In this document: in pieces, positions 9,850 through 22,750 of the stretch
Layout: each line of letters starts with the position of its first letter
Position numbering within the stretch: position 1 is the stretch's first letter
Source of the DNA: Tetradesmus obliquus
Taxonomy: Eukaryota > Chlorophyta > Chlorophyceae > Sphaeropleales > Scenedesmaceae
Assembly (NCBI GenBank): GCA_030272155.1
Contig: CP126192.1
Span: 1,336,501-1,400,500 of the forward strand
Length of the DNA: 64,000 nucleotides
Reading direction: 5' to 3'
Program-made: the position numbers and the translations under genes
The notes under the pieces: generated by a model
Seen by the model: only the letters and a program-made list of their open reading frames with translations
Databases searched by the model: none
Told to the model about the DNA's origin: nothing

Positions 9850-12800
9850 CTAGCTCCCAGCCTGCAGCCCTGCCTCCTGCTGCGGCTGCAGCGGCTCAGG
9901 CATCGCCACCTGCTGCCACTTGCTCCACTCATGCAGCACCGCCTTGAGCTCCGCTGCAGCATTGGGCGCCCGCGCCGCAGCCAGCAGCAGCTCGTCTGCG
10001 CTGCTGCTGCTGGCTGCCAGACCCAGCCCCCAGGTCACCAGCTCAGGCGGCACGCCCATGCGCACCACGCTGCTGGAACTGCCGCTGCTGCTGCCGCCCT
10101 GCGCAAGCCTCTGCTGTTGCCACGCCATCACCTGTGCTGCGCACAGCACCGCATCGCTGGCGTTGCCTGCGCCCGCCTCCAGCCGCAGCAGCGCGCTGTA
10201 CGCGGCCAGGCTGAAGCCCAGCTTCACCGCAGCGCGGTACGCTGCTCTTGCGTCGCTGACGTGGCCCAGGCGCTCCGCCAGCGCGCCGCGCCGCATCCAG
10301 TCGGTGCTGGTGAGGGCGGGCGGGTTGATGTTGCCGCCGTCGCTGAGCGGCGTGCGCGGCGTGCCGCCTGCTTGCTCAGGCACCAGCCCCAGCACCAGCT
10401 CCGCGTGGCTGCCGCCTGCAGGGCAGGCGCGGCAGCAGCAGCAGGGTGGTGGCGGCCGCTTCACGTGGCTGGACATCTTACCGGCAGCAGGCTCGCGGGA
10501 GGCTAGGCTACAGATATATCGCTGCAACTGTTGCATGCGTCCGGCTTTGCCATGTGTACCTGGCCAGACGCATGAATGCCCCACCCTAACCTGTCGTGTA
10601 GCTGCCCGCCACCCCCACAAGGCTGCTGCCCTGCCCCTGCCCCTCCTGCTGTCCTCAAATCCCCGCCCACCTCGCGCCTTGCGCAGCGTCTGGTCCCACA
10701 CCTTCCACTCCATGTAGGCCTGCAGGTCGTGCCACAGCGCCACGATCAGCTCGTCCAGCCAGCGCACACAGCTGCAGCAGCAGGGGCAGGGGCAGTGCAG
10801 CAGCAGCGCAGTCATTTATTGCCTTAACATATCGCCTATGGTTTTTACTGTTTGTGGTAAATAAGCGGCATGCGCGCTGCGCTGTCTAGCAGGCACGCCA
10901 GCACGACTACGCAGCTGTCTTCTCCAGACTCCTGGCACTGCCCGCCAGCAGTGACCGCAGCCACTCACAGCCGCCGAGCGGGCGCGCCCTCCCCAGCCGC
11001 CGCCTCCGCACTCGCATCATCTGCGATCCAGCCCGCCATCAGCCCCTCGCGGTCTGCCTCCAGGCTGCGGCTGACCGCCTCGCCTGCCGCTGACGCGCGC
11101 CGCGCCAGGCTGGCACCAAAGTTGCCGCTGCCGCCGCCATCTGCCAGCGGCGCTGCTGCATGCGGCTGCGCCTGCTGCTGCTGTGGGCGGCTGACGCTGC
11201 TGGCGCGGCCGAGGTTGCTGCTGTTGGTGATGCTGCCCAGGCGGCCTGCTGCAGAGCTCGCCACTGAGCTGGTTCGGTTGAGCAGGCTGCCTGTGCGGTC
11301 CAGGCCCTCACCCAGCGGGCCTGCTGCTGCTGCTGATGATCTGCTACTGCTGCTGCTGCGGTGCTGTTGCAATCCTTGGCACGGTGGGTCGACTGCTTTT
11401 GCTGCTGCTGCATGCACTATAGCTGCTGCTGCTGTGGCTGCAGCCGCCTGCATTGCTGCTGCTGAGCAAGGTTGGCTGGGTGAGGCAGGCGAGCTGGGGT
11501 GCTGCAACAGGCACGGCAGCCACCTGCTGCCATGCTGCTGCAGGGCATGCCATTTGCCGCGCTGATTGCTGCTGCTGCTGCTGGCTTGACTAGCTGCAGA
11601 TGGAATGCTGCTCTGCTGGCAGCTGCATCTACAACCTGTAGCAGAAGCGTTGCTACAATCCCTGCAGCCATTAAAGCTCCACTGCTGCTCCCTTGCCTCC
11701 CCTAGCGGCCGTGTCTTGATGCGTGGCAGCGCAGCGTTGGATGTGAACGCCTCCGCAGCATCCTGCTGCTGCTGGTAGTGCAGCGCGCGCCTGCTGCCGC
11801 TGGCTGGCGGCGAGCGCGCAGCGCCAAACACAACATCCCACAGCTGCGGCGTGATGCTGCCCTGCGTGCGTATCGGCGCCACCTTGCTGGCTGTCGCCAG
11901 GCGCGACAGGTCCTCCACCTCATTCGGGGCCAGGCTGCGGGGCACGCCGCAGCCAGTGGGTGCGCTGTCGCCGCTGAACACATTGCTGCCGGCTGCACCA
12001 GGTGGTGTGCGGCTGCTGGCTGCGCTGGATACGCGCCGCGCTTGGCTGCGGCCCAGCAGCAGCACCCTGCCTGCCATGGAGCGCTCGCCCTGGCCCTCGC
12101 CTGGAGTGCTGGAGCGGGGCAGGGCTGCTGAGGCGGCAGCAGCAGCAGCGGCGGCAGACGCTGTCGGGCCAGCCGGACTGCTCGCTGACTCTGTCTGCTG
12201 GCCCTGTTGCTGATGGTGTACGTGCTGTGTAGGGCTCTGCTGCTGGCTCCTGGGCTGCTGCTGCTGCTGTTTGTGCAGCGGCGGCGACTGCTGCTGCTGC
12301 TGTGTTGGTGGGCCGCTGCTGCCTGGTGTGCTGCCGCTGTTGGTGGAGCGGCCACCACCGCTGGTGCCTGGCTTGGCCAGCTCCTCCTGCAGCCTGCTGG
12401 CATACTGCAGCGGGGCCAGCAGCACACAGCACACACCAGCATAAACAGGCTGATTGTGGGCAGGCTTTTGAGCTGTTGATGCCGCAAAGCAACTGTGCAC
12501 TATGCAGCACCATCTGCAGCAGGTTGCAGGCTATCAAGCAGGCCAAGCAGCAGCGCGGATGAGCAGCAGCACCGCATGTGTTAAAGATACACGTGGCAAC
12601 ATGCACTCACATAACTCTTGGGGCTCCCCTTCTGGCCGCCACTGCTGCTCATGCGGCCCCGGCTAGGAGGGCTGGGGTGAGCAATAACAGCAGCAGCAGC
12701 AGGTCCAGGGTGCTCTGCATGCGGCTGGGTGCCATTGACCGCAGGCTCTTCGCTGCTGGGCGGCTCAACACTGCGGTGCAGCACCAGCCCGCCAGCTGAG

Positions 12801-12884
12801 TCAATGAGCCCGGAACCAGACACTTGCAGGCCCAGCTGCTCCAGCTTCTGCTGCAACGCTGCTGCCAGCACTACTCCTTCCTGC

Positions 12885-12915
<31 letters not shown>

Positions 12916-15900
12916 CCTTGCTTTGCCGCTCTGAGCGCTGCTGCGCTGCGTCCTGGCTGGCGCGCGGCGTGGCCTCGTGCTGCATGAGGAACACGCGGCT
13001 GCGGATCTCCAGGAACTCGTCCCAGCTGGTCTGAGACACAATGTCCTGGCGGTACAGCGGCGTCAGCAGCAGCAGCAGCAGCAGCAGCAGGCAGGCAGGC
13101 AGGCACAAGCAGCACGCTCGATAGCGGGCCACCACAAGGCACCTCGTTGATGCAGGCACCTGCCGCAAGGTGTTGCACACAAGCCCACAAGTAGAAACAT
13201 GCCGCCGCAAAGAAAGCAACCACTTCTCATGCACACCATCATATCCCTGCCGGCCCTGCTGCCACTGCTAAGCTGACCACCAGCAGCGCCGCAGCCAAGC
13301 CTGGCGGGATGCTGCCAGCAGCACCAGCCAAACGCGCCGCACCTGCAGCAGCGCGTACACCGCGGCCAGCACCGCGCGCGTGATTCGGTTGGGGCTGGTG
13401 TCGGGCAGCAGCCCCGCCCCCAGCGGCTCGCGGTTGACCAGGATGCAGCCGGGCAGGTAGGCCAGCAGCCGGCTGCCGTGCAGCGAGGCCTCCTCAGCCG
13501 CGCAGCAGCGCACCGCCTCCAGCTCGCCGTCATACAGCCGCGCCTGCAGGGCGGTGGCAGCAAGGCGGCGACAGGTGGCAGGGTCAGGTGTGTAAGCAAG
13601 GGTGAGCAAGGGTGAGTGAGGCGTGCACATGCTAGAGACAAGGATATGCAGCTGTCTGCAGCGCACGCCAGCATAGCTTTGCAGTTGTGACAATAAAAAG
13701 CGGCATGCAACACATGAGTGCCCACTGCCGCACGCAGCTCCATGCTGCCGCTGCCGTGCAAGCCCAGCCAGCACCAGCTGTGTCATCCCACCTGCGGCTG
13801 CGTGGTGGCCTTGGGGGGCGGCGGAGGCGCCACGTGCAGCAGCTCCACCTCAGCTGCCGGCAGCGGCGGCGTGGGCACCACGTTGAGCGCCACCAGGGCC
13901 GCAGCAAACTGGCGCTGCGCGATGAAGCATTGCGCCAACAACAGCCAAGCAGGCCGGCAGCGCGGCGAGGCCTGCGCGCAGAGCATGGCGGGACAGCGTG
14001 AGCTGCGCTGAGTATGCCTGTGGCAGTCCTTGCGCATTCAGGCGTAGTGCTAACGCAGCGCACAGTTTGCAACGTCTGCAACGCATGGTAGGTGTTTGAT
14101 CAAGGCACAGCAGGGCGCACAGCATCATACAATATGTTGACAGTGAGCCCTGCCAGATTCTGCCTGCCTGCCTGCTCGCTGCTGCTGCTGCTGCTGCCCG
14201 CACCTGCAGCGCCTGCCGCGCCATAACTGCAGCCTCCTGCACCCTGCCTGCCTCCAGGCACTCAGTGGCCAGCCCAACCAGCGTGGCGGGGCACAGCTGC
14301 TCAGGGCCGCGGTGTCCTGCAAGCAGCAGCAGCTCCGCCAGCAGGTTGCCGCTGCTGCCGCTCCAGCCGCCCAGGCCCAAGCAGCGCTGTGCAGCACCCC
14401 ACAGCAGCGTGGCTGCAGGGTACACCGCCGCCAGCTGCCTGAAGAAGCTTGCCGCTGCTGCCCAGCGCTGGCGGCGCCGGAAGTGCTGCCACAGCGCTGC
14501 CAGCGCCACGTCCATGTGCTCCGGCAGCACGCCACATCCCTGCAGCGGCCCCCGCAAGCAGCAGCAGCAGCAGCAGCAGCAGCAGAGGGTAAGAATGCAT
14601 TACAGGGCATATGCTTGCACCAAGCATGTGTCGGCAGGGCAGATGCTGCAGCAGGCACTCACAGAAGAAGAAGTGCTCAGCGCAGTTTACAACCCAGCAG
14701 CATTAGCTTCGCAACTAAAAGCGTGGCAGGCAGGAACCCATGTGCTGCTGTCGTGTCACCTGCTGCGCGTAGATGTCCTGCAGGGCCCCAGGCAGGGCCC
14801 CTAGCTGGTACAGCGCCAGCACGCAGCTCAGCAGGGAGCGCTCCGCGGCTGCGCTGGGGCAGGGCTCGTACGCGATCACGCTGCCGCCTGCTGCGCGCAG
14901 CTCTGGGTCGTACAGCATGGCGCGGATGAAGCCGCACACCTGGCAGGCAGCAGGGCCGCAACATACGACCTTAATCAAAAGACATGGCACGCCAGCAGCC
15001 GCAACTGCAGGTGCATCAAAGGTAAGGCAGGGCAGGTGCAGCACTCATTTACAACGAATGGCAGCAACAAAAGTCATGCAGCACAGATGCTTGACGGCAG
15101 GCAATTGCTGCTGGGTGCTGTTGTATGGGGTGCCGAGTCTGCTGCTGCGCACCTGTGCCTGCATGAAGTGCTGCGGCGTCGCGTCGTGCAGCACGCCTGC
15201 TGCGTCCACGCAGCCCGCCAGCACACCGCCTGGCACGCACAGCTCGCAGCGCAGGTCCATGCATGACAGCGCATCGTAGCAGCAGTAGAAGCCGCGCTGG
15301 ATGACAAACTCGGGCGACCACAAGCCCTGGTGCCAGCAGCAGCAGCAGCACCAGCAGCAGTTGCCCACCGGTCATGTTGTCATCAATGCCAAAGCGCCAC
15401 CATTCTGGCATGCAGAGCAGCACAGATTTAAACACGTCCTGCCACTGCTACTCCCGTTGCAAACTGCGATTGCTGCAACCTTTATGCAGGTGCTATGTGT
15501 GACATGTTTCAGCTTCAGCCTGCCCTGCTGCTGCCAGCAACCTACCACTGCCGTGCACGGCCTCGTGTGCTGTGTGCACCTGTGCTTGCTGCAAACCGTC
15601 CCTGCACGCTAACCTGCACCCACCTGCAGCATACCCGCCGGCTCCACCTTGCTGTTCAGCAGCGCAAAGTAGGCCGCCACCGCTGCAGTGCTGCACACGT
15701 CGCGCCCCAGCACAAAGTGGTAGTAGCCCTGCGCCTCTGCAGACCCGCCCAGCAGGCTGCGGCCCTTGGGGGCCTTCTGCAGCCAGCACAGGTCTGGCGG
15801 CCCCAGGCCGGGCGCCTCGCCCAGCAGCGCCACAGCCTCATCTCGTGCCACGATGGAGTCGCCAAACTCTGCCTCGATGTGCTCAGGGATGCCACGCAGC

Positions 15901-15935
15901 GTGTCCATGGCTGCAGTGCTGAGCGCTGCTGGCAC
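9850..15935 (-). CDS. ChAPs family protein (Bch1/Bud7-like, exomer cargo adaptor)
   Basis: Ten minus-strand exons join in frame: 15624-15935, 15153-15326, 14760-14939, 14204-14539, 13792-13971, 13343-13543, 12611-13045, 10969-12404, 10671-10771 and 9850-10415 (3921 nt, 1306 residues). Landmarks in ChAPs order are a TPR-like segment (PAWLLLAQCFIAQRQFAAAL, then ALNVVP), the hallmark TSWDEFLEIRSRVFLM, then CVRWLDELIVALWHDL, and a C-terminal TPR helix pair (STDWMRRGALAERLGH ... DARAAYRAAVKLGFS). In yeast these proteins pair with Chs5 and Arf1 at the trans-Golgi to sort cell-surface cargo. A Ser/Gln/Ala-rich stretch of some 480 residues separates the RSRVF and RWLDEL motifs, so this protein is much longer than the fungal ones (about 750 residues). 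The large exon may hide a GC-AG intron (donor GAG|GCAAGG near 11697). Start could also be the second Met at 15908. Family call is firm; function in algae is inferred. Confidence 0.88.
13070..13092 (-). repeat. (CTG)n tract before a splice acceptor
   Basis: On the gene's sense strand this reads as CTG repeats directly before the acceptor of the ChAPs exon starting at 13045. Similar sense-strand CTG tracts precede the acceptors at 14540 and 15327. Confidence 0.6.
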
Positions 15936-18666
15936 TGCTCACTGCCTGCTCCTGCTCTGCCTGCTGCTGTTGCTGTTGCTGGAGTGCTGAGCAAAGGAAC
16001 AGCGTCTGCGGACAACTGTGGCACCTGTTTACAAATGGATTGCGATACGAAAGGTGTGAACATGCAGTGCTAGCGCCTCCTGCAGTACACACACATGGGC
16101 CAGCTCATGTGTATGCACCTGACAGCATTCATCAGCATTGATCGCTGTGCTGGAAGACTACAGCTACCAGCAACCTTTGCTTGTTAGTGTGTGACTCTCA
16201 CAAGCCCCCACCTGGAGCAGCAAGTTGAGATACTGTCGTGGCAAGCTGTTGTGAACTACTGCTCTCCCTCCCAAGCAGCGTCCGGCCTCCACAGCCCTGC
16301 ATGCATGCCACTGCTGTACGCCTCTATGTTTCAAGCGTGGCTACAGCTGCACGTCGATCTTGCGATACTGCCCACGATACTACGAAACAATGCTGTTCAG
16401 CTCGTCACCCGCATCACGGCGTATTGTCCGGCATGATCACGTGTTCAGACCACAGCCATCATCAACAGCATGTGTGCAGTTGAGGCTTTGCTTGGGACCC
16501 TGGTCCCAAGCTCCACTGCTAGACCTGAACCACTGGCAGTGCTGCAAGTAACAACAGAAGTTGCGTGTGCAGTACATCCCAAAGACTAAGGGTTGTGCAG
16601 AGACCTGGTCTAATATCTGCATCGCCTTTGCGGCTGGCTAAGTGCGAGGGCTGGCCGCTGGCCAAAACTCAGTGACCCATACCATACCTTGCCAGGCGTG
16701 ACAACATCAGCTTGCAAGCTACCCAGCTGGGCATCCCTGTACAACCGAAGGCCATGGAGTTTGCAACGTGCTGGCATCGTTTCGAGTATTCAATGACGGG
16801 CAACTCGTAGTACTAGTAACCATCTAGGAACCTCGCTGGTGTATACGACACATATGCAGCTCAAAAACTGAATATCTATGCCCCTTCCAGGTTCATGCGA
16901 CTACGTAAAACAGCTTTCAAAATGCCTATAACTCAGCATAGTTGCTGTTGGCTTAGTGCAGGCTGCAGCCAGCTGGGCAGGCCTGCCTGAAGCCAGCAGC
17001 CCTGACTGTCATGATCAGCCCTGCGGCACTTCAAAGAACTCTGTATTGTGTGGCAGGCACATATTATCTGGCGCATGCCTGTGGAGGAGCCTTTAGCTCA
17101 AGCTTAAACTTCCTTGCCGATTTCTGTTGTTGGTGAAGCAACAGGGCATCATGTAGACGCAACACCCCAAGCAAGGACTGTACAGCTCTGTAAAGATATC
17201 CACAGCCAAAACGTTCAGCAGACAGCCATGCGCCTGCTGCTCAAACCTATTTGGAATTTCATAGTCGTATATATGCAATCCACAGCTCTACTGTGTCGAG
17301 GGCGGACAAGGGGTGCCTTGCGGTGTATCTAGGTCGTGCCTGGTGACACCCGGTAACTTTGTCTGCGACATTGGCGAGGAGGGCATACCGTGCATGGCTG
17401 CGGTGGCTAGTGTAGACACGAACATATGATAGATAGATTGGATCGCCAAAGAAGATGCAGTCGATCTCGTCGGAGACGTACAGCCTGGATGGAACGGAGC
17501 TTGCAGGCCCCTAAACAACCACCAGGAGGTGGTTCTGATTCAACTTGACCAACAAAAGCGGCACATCTGGGTGGTCGTGCCGGATGCAGCTGCAAGCATC
17601 AGTACCACCCAGTGCTGGGGAACAGCAGCAGCAGCAGCAGCGGGGGCCTGCCTTGTTTCAGCACTGGCGAGAGGATGAAAGCCACACACCAAAGGTGAGA
17701 GATTTTTACTTGTCAACTTCCGACTTCTGGTCGTTGTAGCCTGCCCAGAGGCTCTCAGCAGCAGCACGTTCAAATTGCGCCAATTCCTGGAGTTCAAATA
17801 TACCTACCTTGGTATTTGACAAGCTGCAGCTAATGTAGCACTCTCTCAATCCAATCCTTCTGGTGGTTGTGTTTCATTGCGAGCACGCATATCAGCTCAA
17901 TGCACATAGCATCAGTGCAGTTGGCATGCACTTTGCATGAGCAGCAGTCACTGTACGGTGCCACACTGTGGGGCCAAGCTGTCACTTGGTGCACCTGCTG
18001 CAGACTATGTGTAGCTAGTCTTCTTGTACAGGCAACGACATGGCACCTGCGCTGTTTGGAACATCTAGGATTTAAAGCTTTCCTGCATGTGTATCACGTA
18101 ACACGAGTTGCATGGAGGTTGCACAGCCCAGCTGTTGATGGTTGGGGTGCTGCCTTTGGTCCTTGGCGCGGGCTTTGCAGGCTTCGATTCATGGGCGGTC
18201 GGCCTGTACATTGTGCTGACCCAATCACCGCATACTTTGGGTTGTAGTCATGGAGTGTTCGACCAATGTGCACGGTCAACGGCGTTCGCCGGGCCGATGC
18301 GCATGCAACTGCTATACGTGCTAGCACGGATTAGCTGTTTTGTGATGCTCCACAGCAAGCACTAAATGCGGCAGCTGCGTTCCTGAAAGCCTCCGTCATG
18401 TATTTGTTTCCCTTTCGTTCTGCTATATCGTTCATGCTCTGGCGTTTTTGCGTGTTGGCTTCCCTCGTTGAGAAACCCTGATAGCGCACAGGTGCGCATT
18501 GCTGCCACTGCACTTGCCAACATTGTTTTTTTGGAACTAAACTCTCTTTCGATAGGCGGTTGGTGCCAAAGCGCGCCTGCAGACAGACCCTGGGTTTCCT
18601 TGCTCGCTGCCTCTGCAGGACCCTTCTGCCCGTGTGTCACGTCTCAGCTGCGATCATGGCGTAGCC
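15936..18666. promoter_or_regulatory. 2.7-kb gene-free divergent upstream region
   Basis: It lies between the ChAPs start (minus) and the start of the giant gene (plus). It is less GC-rich than its surroundings, lacks CAG-type codon runs and shows no consistent exon pair on either strand. It should contain both promoters. I cannot define boxes. Confidence 0.45.
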
Positions 18667-19120
18667 ATGAGTCAGCTACCTCATCAATTGGGCTGCAGCA
18701 GCAGTGGGAGAGACAGGGGCAGGCCTGGGTTTGCATGTGGCTCACCTCGGGCGCCTGCACCAGGCAGGCCTCTGTCTTGCCCCCAGCCAGGCCCCAGCCT
18801 GCAACACCACAGAAGCAGGAGCAGAAGCAGCATCTCCGCTGTAGATGACGCTAGCAGCATCTCCTCTGCCGGGACAGATGATGCCAGCAGCGCCCTACCC
18901 CCTGGCAGCAGCATCATGGGCAGTACCTTGGACTGTCGTACTGCTGCTGCCACCTCCACCCCTCCAGCAACGCCAGGCACCAGCGCCTCCAGCACGCCGC
19001 GTGCCTGGACGGCAGCATCCACAGCCCGCCCGCCCAGCAGCGCAAGCAGCACCAGCAGCAGCATGCGCAGCAGAGACGGCAGCAGCACTGGCATCTCCCG
19101 CGCATCGGCAGCAACAGCAG
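18667..19120 (+). CDS. Doubtful first exon of the giant AAA-vWA gene
   Basis: An ATG at 18667 opens a Ser/Thr/Pro/Ala-rich, disordered stretch of about 151 residues ending at a good donor (ACAGCAG|GTGAGA, 19121). To stay in frame with the next exon it would need the weak acceptor GTAAG|CC at 19231; the better-looking acceptor at 19241 gives the wrong phase. It may be a true 5' exon with an odd acceptor, a 5' UTR exon, or chance. Confidence 0.3.
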
Positions 19121-19253
19121 GTGAGACAGTTGTAACATAGCAGGCGTGCTGCATGTTTATCAATGTACGGGGCAGTACGGCTAAATGCATGCGCTCTTGC
19201 TGCTTTGTCAGGCCTTGACATGTACGTAAGCCTTGCACAGGTTTGGCCAAACC

Positions 19254-21130
19254 ATGATGGGGTTTTTGTCTAGCGGCCTTAGTCTGGAGCTGCTGCTGCC
19301 ATCTCACCCGCCTGTACTGCTGCTTGGCTGGTCCACAGGCTCTGGCAAGGCGCCAAGGTTCCTGGCTGCCCTGCAGGATGCCCATGGCTCTCTGTGGGTG
19401 AGTTCACGGACAGTGCGGCCAATGTTGTTGTTTGCACAGGCAATGTGTGGTGCTTGCATCACAGCAGAGCTAGCACAGCTGCTCGTTCTGCTGGTACATG
19501 GCACAGCCGCAGCAAACACTGCTCGGTCACTGCCGCACCAGTCACAGCAGCAGTCAATCAGTAGACAAAGATAGGATTGTGCTTGTGCCCATCAGCTGCC
19601 ACATTCCTTGTCTTGGTCATGCCGCTTAACATCTCATGTCCTTCTTCTTGGCCCTGATGGATTCTTTATGCTGCTGCCTTCTGTATGATTTGCAGGCAGT
19701 CACCAGCGCCCTCGGCAGCAGCATAGCCCCTAGCCAGCAGGAGCTCTCAGGGGCCAAAGCCGCCATGGAGAAGCTGCAGCACAGCCTAGGCCATGCCGGC
19801 CTCTCCTTTGATGACGCCACCTACCTGCTGCTGTTCATCTTCCGCCCCTTCCTGGCCCCCATCCTCACCACAGTCAGCGCCAGCACAGCACCCTGCACCT
19901 TCACACTCCTGCAGCTGCTGCAGCACATGCTGCAGCTGCTGTCGCCAGGCGCTGGTCAGCCAGAAGGCCGATTCCAGGTGCTGGCGGCTCACCTCCTTGC
20001 TGACCTGGCAGCCTGCAGCTTCTACAGCAGGGACCCTGCTGCTGCAAAGTGGCTTGCTAGCAAGCAGCCTGCCAAGGCTGGCATAGCAGGCTACATGAAG
20101 GGCAGCCCAAGGTGCCCGAACAAGCCCCTGCCAGCAGCAGCTAGCAGGGAAGGCAGCAGTGGCACTAGCAGCAGCAACAGCAGCAGCGCTCCTGGGCTGC
20201 AGGCACTGCTGGACGTCCTGCAGTATGCGCCAGGCAGCTCGGCCAGTGGCATCGACAGCGCTTGCTTCCTAGCACAGCAGCTCGTCGTGGGCGCACACAA
20301 CACAGGCAGCACCCGTGAGCTGCAGCAGCGTGTGACACAGGCGGTGCCAGCTGTCAACATGCAGCCGCTGCTGCTGCATTGGCTGAAGCCACGCGTCATT
20401 ATCAGCGCCACAGAAGCACCATCAGCAGCAGCTGTCACAGCGCCATTGGACCTGCCGCGTGCAGTTGGTGCCACTTCCTTCACCTACGCCCACAGCAGCA
20501 GTGCTAGCCGCGGCGCATTGCGTGAGTTGTCAGTGGTGTGGGGCGATGGCAGCAGGCAGACCGTGCATGATGGCGTCATCCCTCCCCGCTGCGCGCCAGA
20601 TCAGCTGGTGCTAGGCCTGCTGGCAGGAAGTCCCACGCAGCAGCTGCCGCAGCACATGCAGTCGCTGCTGGCAGCGCTGCGGCAGCTGTGCAGCCCAGAT
20701 GCAGATAGGGACACAACCAGTTCTGTTGTTGTGCCAGAGCTTCAGCAACAGCAGCATGCCGTGCAGTGCATCATGCAGCTGGTAGAGCACAGTGCAGGGG
20801 GTGGTGCCAGCCAAGCAGCAGCAGCAGCAGCAGCAGATGTGAAGTGCGCTCCACTCTTCAGCGCTACTATCAGCTGCGTTGACCAAGGCATCCTCCAAGA
20901 GCCTGGGGCAGGGTCACCACTGCCAGTGCAGCTGCAGCAAGCGCTGCTGGGCAAGCTAGCACAGCTGCTGCTGCACAAGCCCCTGCCCAGCAGCGCAGCG
21001 CAGCAGCTCATGGATGTTGTGGGCCGCCACTGGCCGCTGCAGGATGCCCAGCTGCGGCGGCACTGGATGTTGGGTACAGCACCAGCTGCAGCAAGTGCAG
21101 CACCCTTTGGACCCACTGGTCACGTTGCCA

Positions 21131-21162
<32 letters not shown>

Positions 21163-22750
21163 TTATGTAAGGCTGTTGTTGGCCTGCCCACTCAGCAGCA
21201 GCAGGGTGTGTTGCAGCTGCTCAGCTCCAGCCTGCAGTGCTTCCCTGACGATGCACGGCAGCTGCCCACTCGGCAGCTGTCAGATCTGCTGGTGCAGCTG
21301 TTGGCAGCGCGGCAGCAGCTGTCCAGTGCAAGCTGTGATGGCAGCGGCGGCTCAGCAAGTGCAGACACAACACAGCTGACGCTGGCACTGTTGCAGGCCC
21401 TTGATGGCGGGATGGGGGCAGTGTACAGTAGCCTTATGTGCCAGCTTGACGTGCCCTGCACAGAAGATGAGCAGCAGCAACAGCAGCAGGAGATGCACAG
21501 GTTTGCAGTGCTGCAGCTGCTGCAGCTTGTTGTCAATGACAGCCAAGCTGCAGCAGGAGTGGCAGCAGCAGCACATGCACTTGCGCAGCGGCCAGACACA
21601 GCCTCCACGGCTGCTGCAGCTGCAGTGCAGCTTCTCTGGCTACAGCATGACATGCAGCTGCCACTCGCTCCTGTGCTGCAGCTGCTGCTGGACATGACAG
21701 GCGCAGCAGCAGCGCGGTCTGTCCTAGCAGCCGTGGCTGCATACAACAACTGCAGCGCAGTGCGGTTGCTGCTGCACCTTGCAGCAGCTGGGCAGCCAGA
21801 CGATGACTGTCCTGCAGAAGTGCAGCTACCGGCCATCTCCAGTGACAGGCCGGCTATGCTGCTGCTGCTGGTGCGGCTGCTGCCGCATGTGCCTGACAGC
21901 AATCTGGCAGCAGCAGCAGTGCAGCGCTGCTTGTTCAATGGCAGCTCACCACTGCAGAACAGCATTACACTGCTCGCAGCTCCAGACCAACAGCCCAATC
22001 ACGTGCCGGGGGCAGCCTGCACCCTGGCAGCATGCAGCCTGCAGCCCAAGGAGCAGAGGGCAGTGCTGCAGCTGCTGCATGACCTGGATGCAGCTGCTGG
22101 GCTGCGGCCTGAGCAGCAGGGTGGATGGCTCAGCTTGTACTTGGCAGACCTGTTCTCCCAGCTGGTGACAACAATCCAGTCACCGACAGCTGACAGCAAC
22201 GACGCAGCAGCTGCTGGTGCTGGTGCTGGTGCTCAGGTGCAGCTGGCACAGCTTGCAGACATACTGAGTGAGTATGGAAGTTGGCAGGTGCAGCAGCAGC
22301 AGCACACCCCAGCCAGGCAGGCTGCAGGGCTGGCAGCAGCTCTCAGAGCTGAGGTGACAGCTGCGCACCTGCCATCACTGGCAGCGCTGCTAGCAGCCAA
22401 CAGCACGACCTCGGCAGCTGCTGCTGCCTGCCTGCTGCGGCTGCTGCCAGGGTTCACAGAGGATGAGGTGCAGCAGGTGCTGGCCCAGTCTGAGCTGAGC
22501 AGCAGCAGGCAGGCAGCTGCCAGCAGCCACGCTGTTGTGTTCTTTTCCACAGAGCAGCAGGCAGTGCAACGCAGCAAGCAGCGCACATGTGCTGAAGACT
22601 TCACTCGGCTGTCCACCCTGCTGGAGACACATGTACAGAAAGCTAAGGCCACAGCCACGGCAGCAGCTAGCAGCAGCAGTGCCAAGCAGCTGCGTCTGCC
22701 GGCGATAACAGAGGCGTCAGCCAGCGCAACTGTGGATCTTGCAGACAACA
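19254..22750 (+). other. N-terminal Gln/Ala-rich helical region with orphan P-loop-like motif
   Basis: The first exon contains VLLLGWSTGSGKAPRFLAAL, which looks like a Walker A (G-x-x-x-G-S-G-K-A) but is followed by no Walker B. About 1,000 residues of Leu/Gln/Ala-rich helical sequence follow, with poly-Ser and poly-Gln interruptions. The pattern of short amphipathic helices would suit a HEAT-like solenoid, but I cannot name a family. Confidence 0.5.

Noticed and set aside
16400-18360. Several 60-126-codon frames on both strands
   Set aside because: They are short, mutually overlapping, without motifs or splice signals that join them, and unlike the codon pattern of the real genes here.
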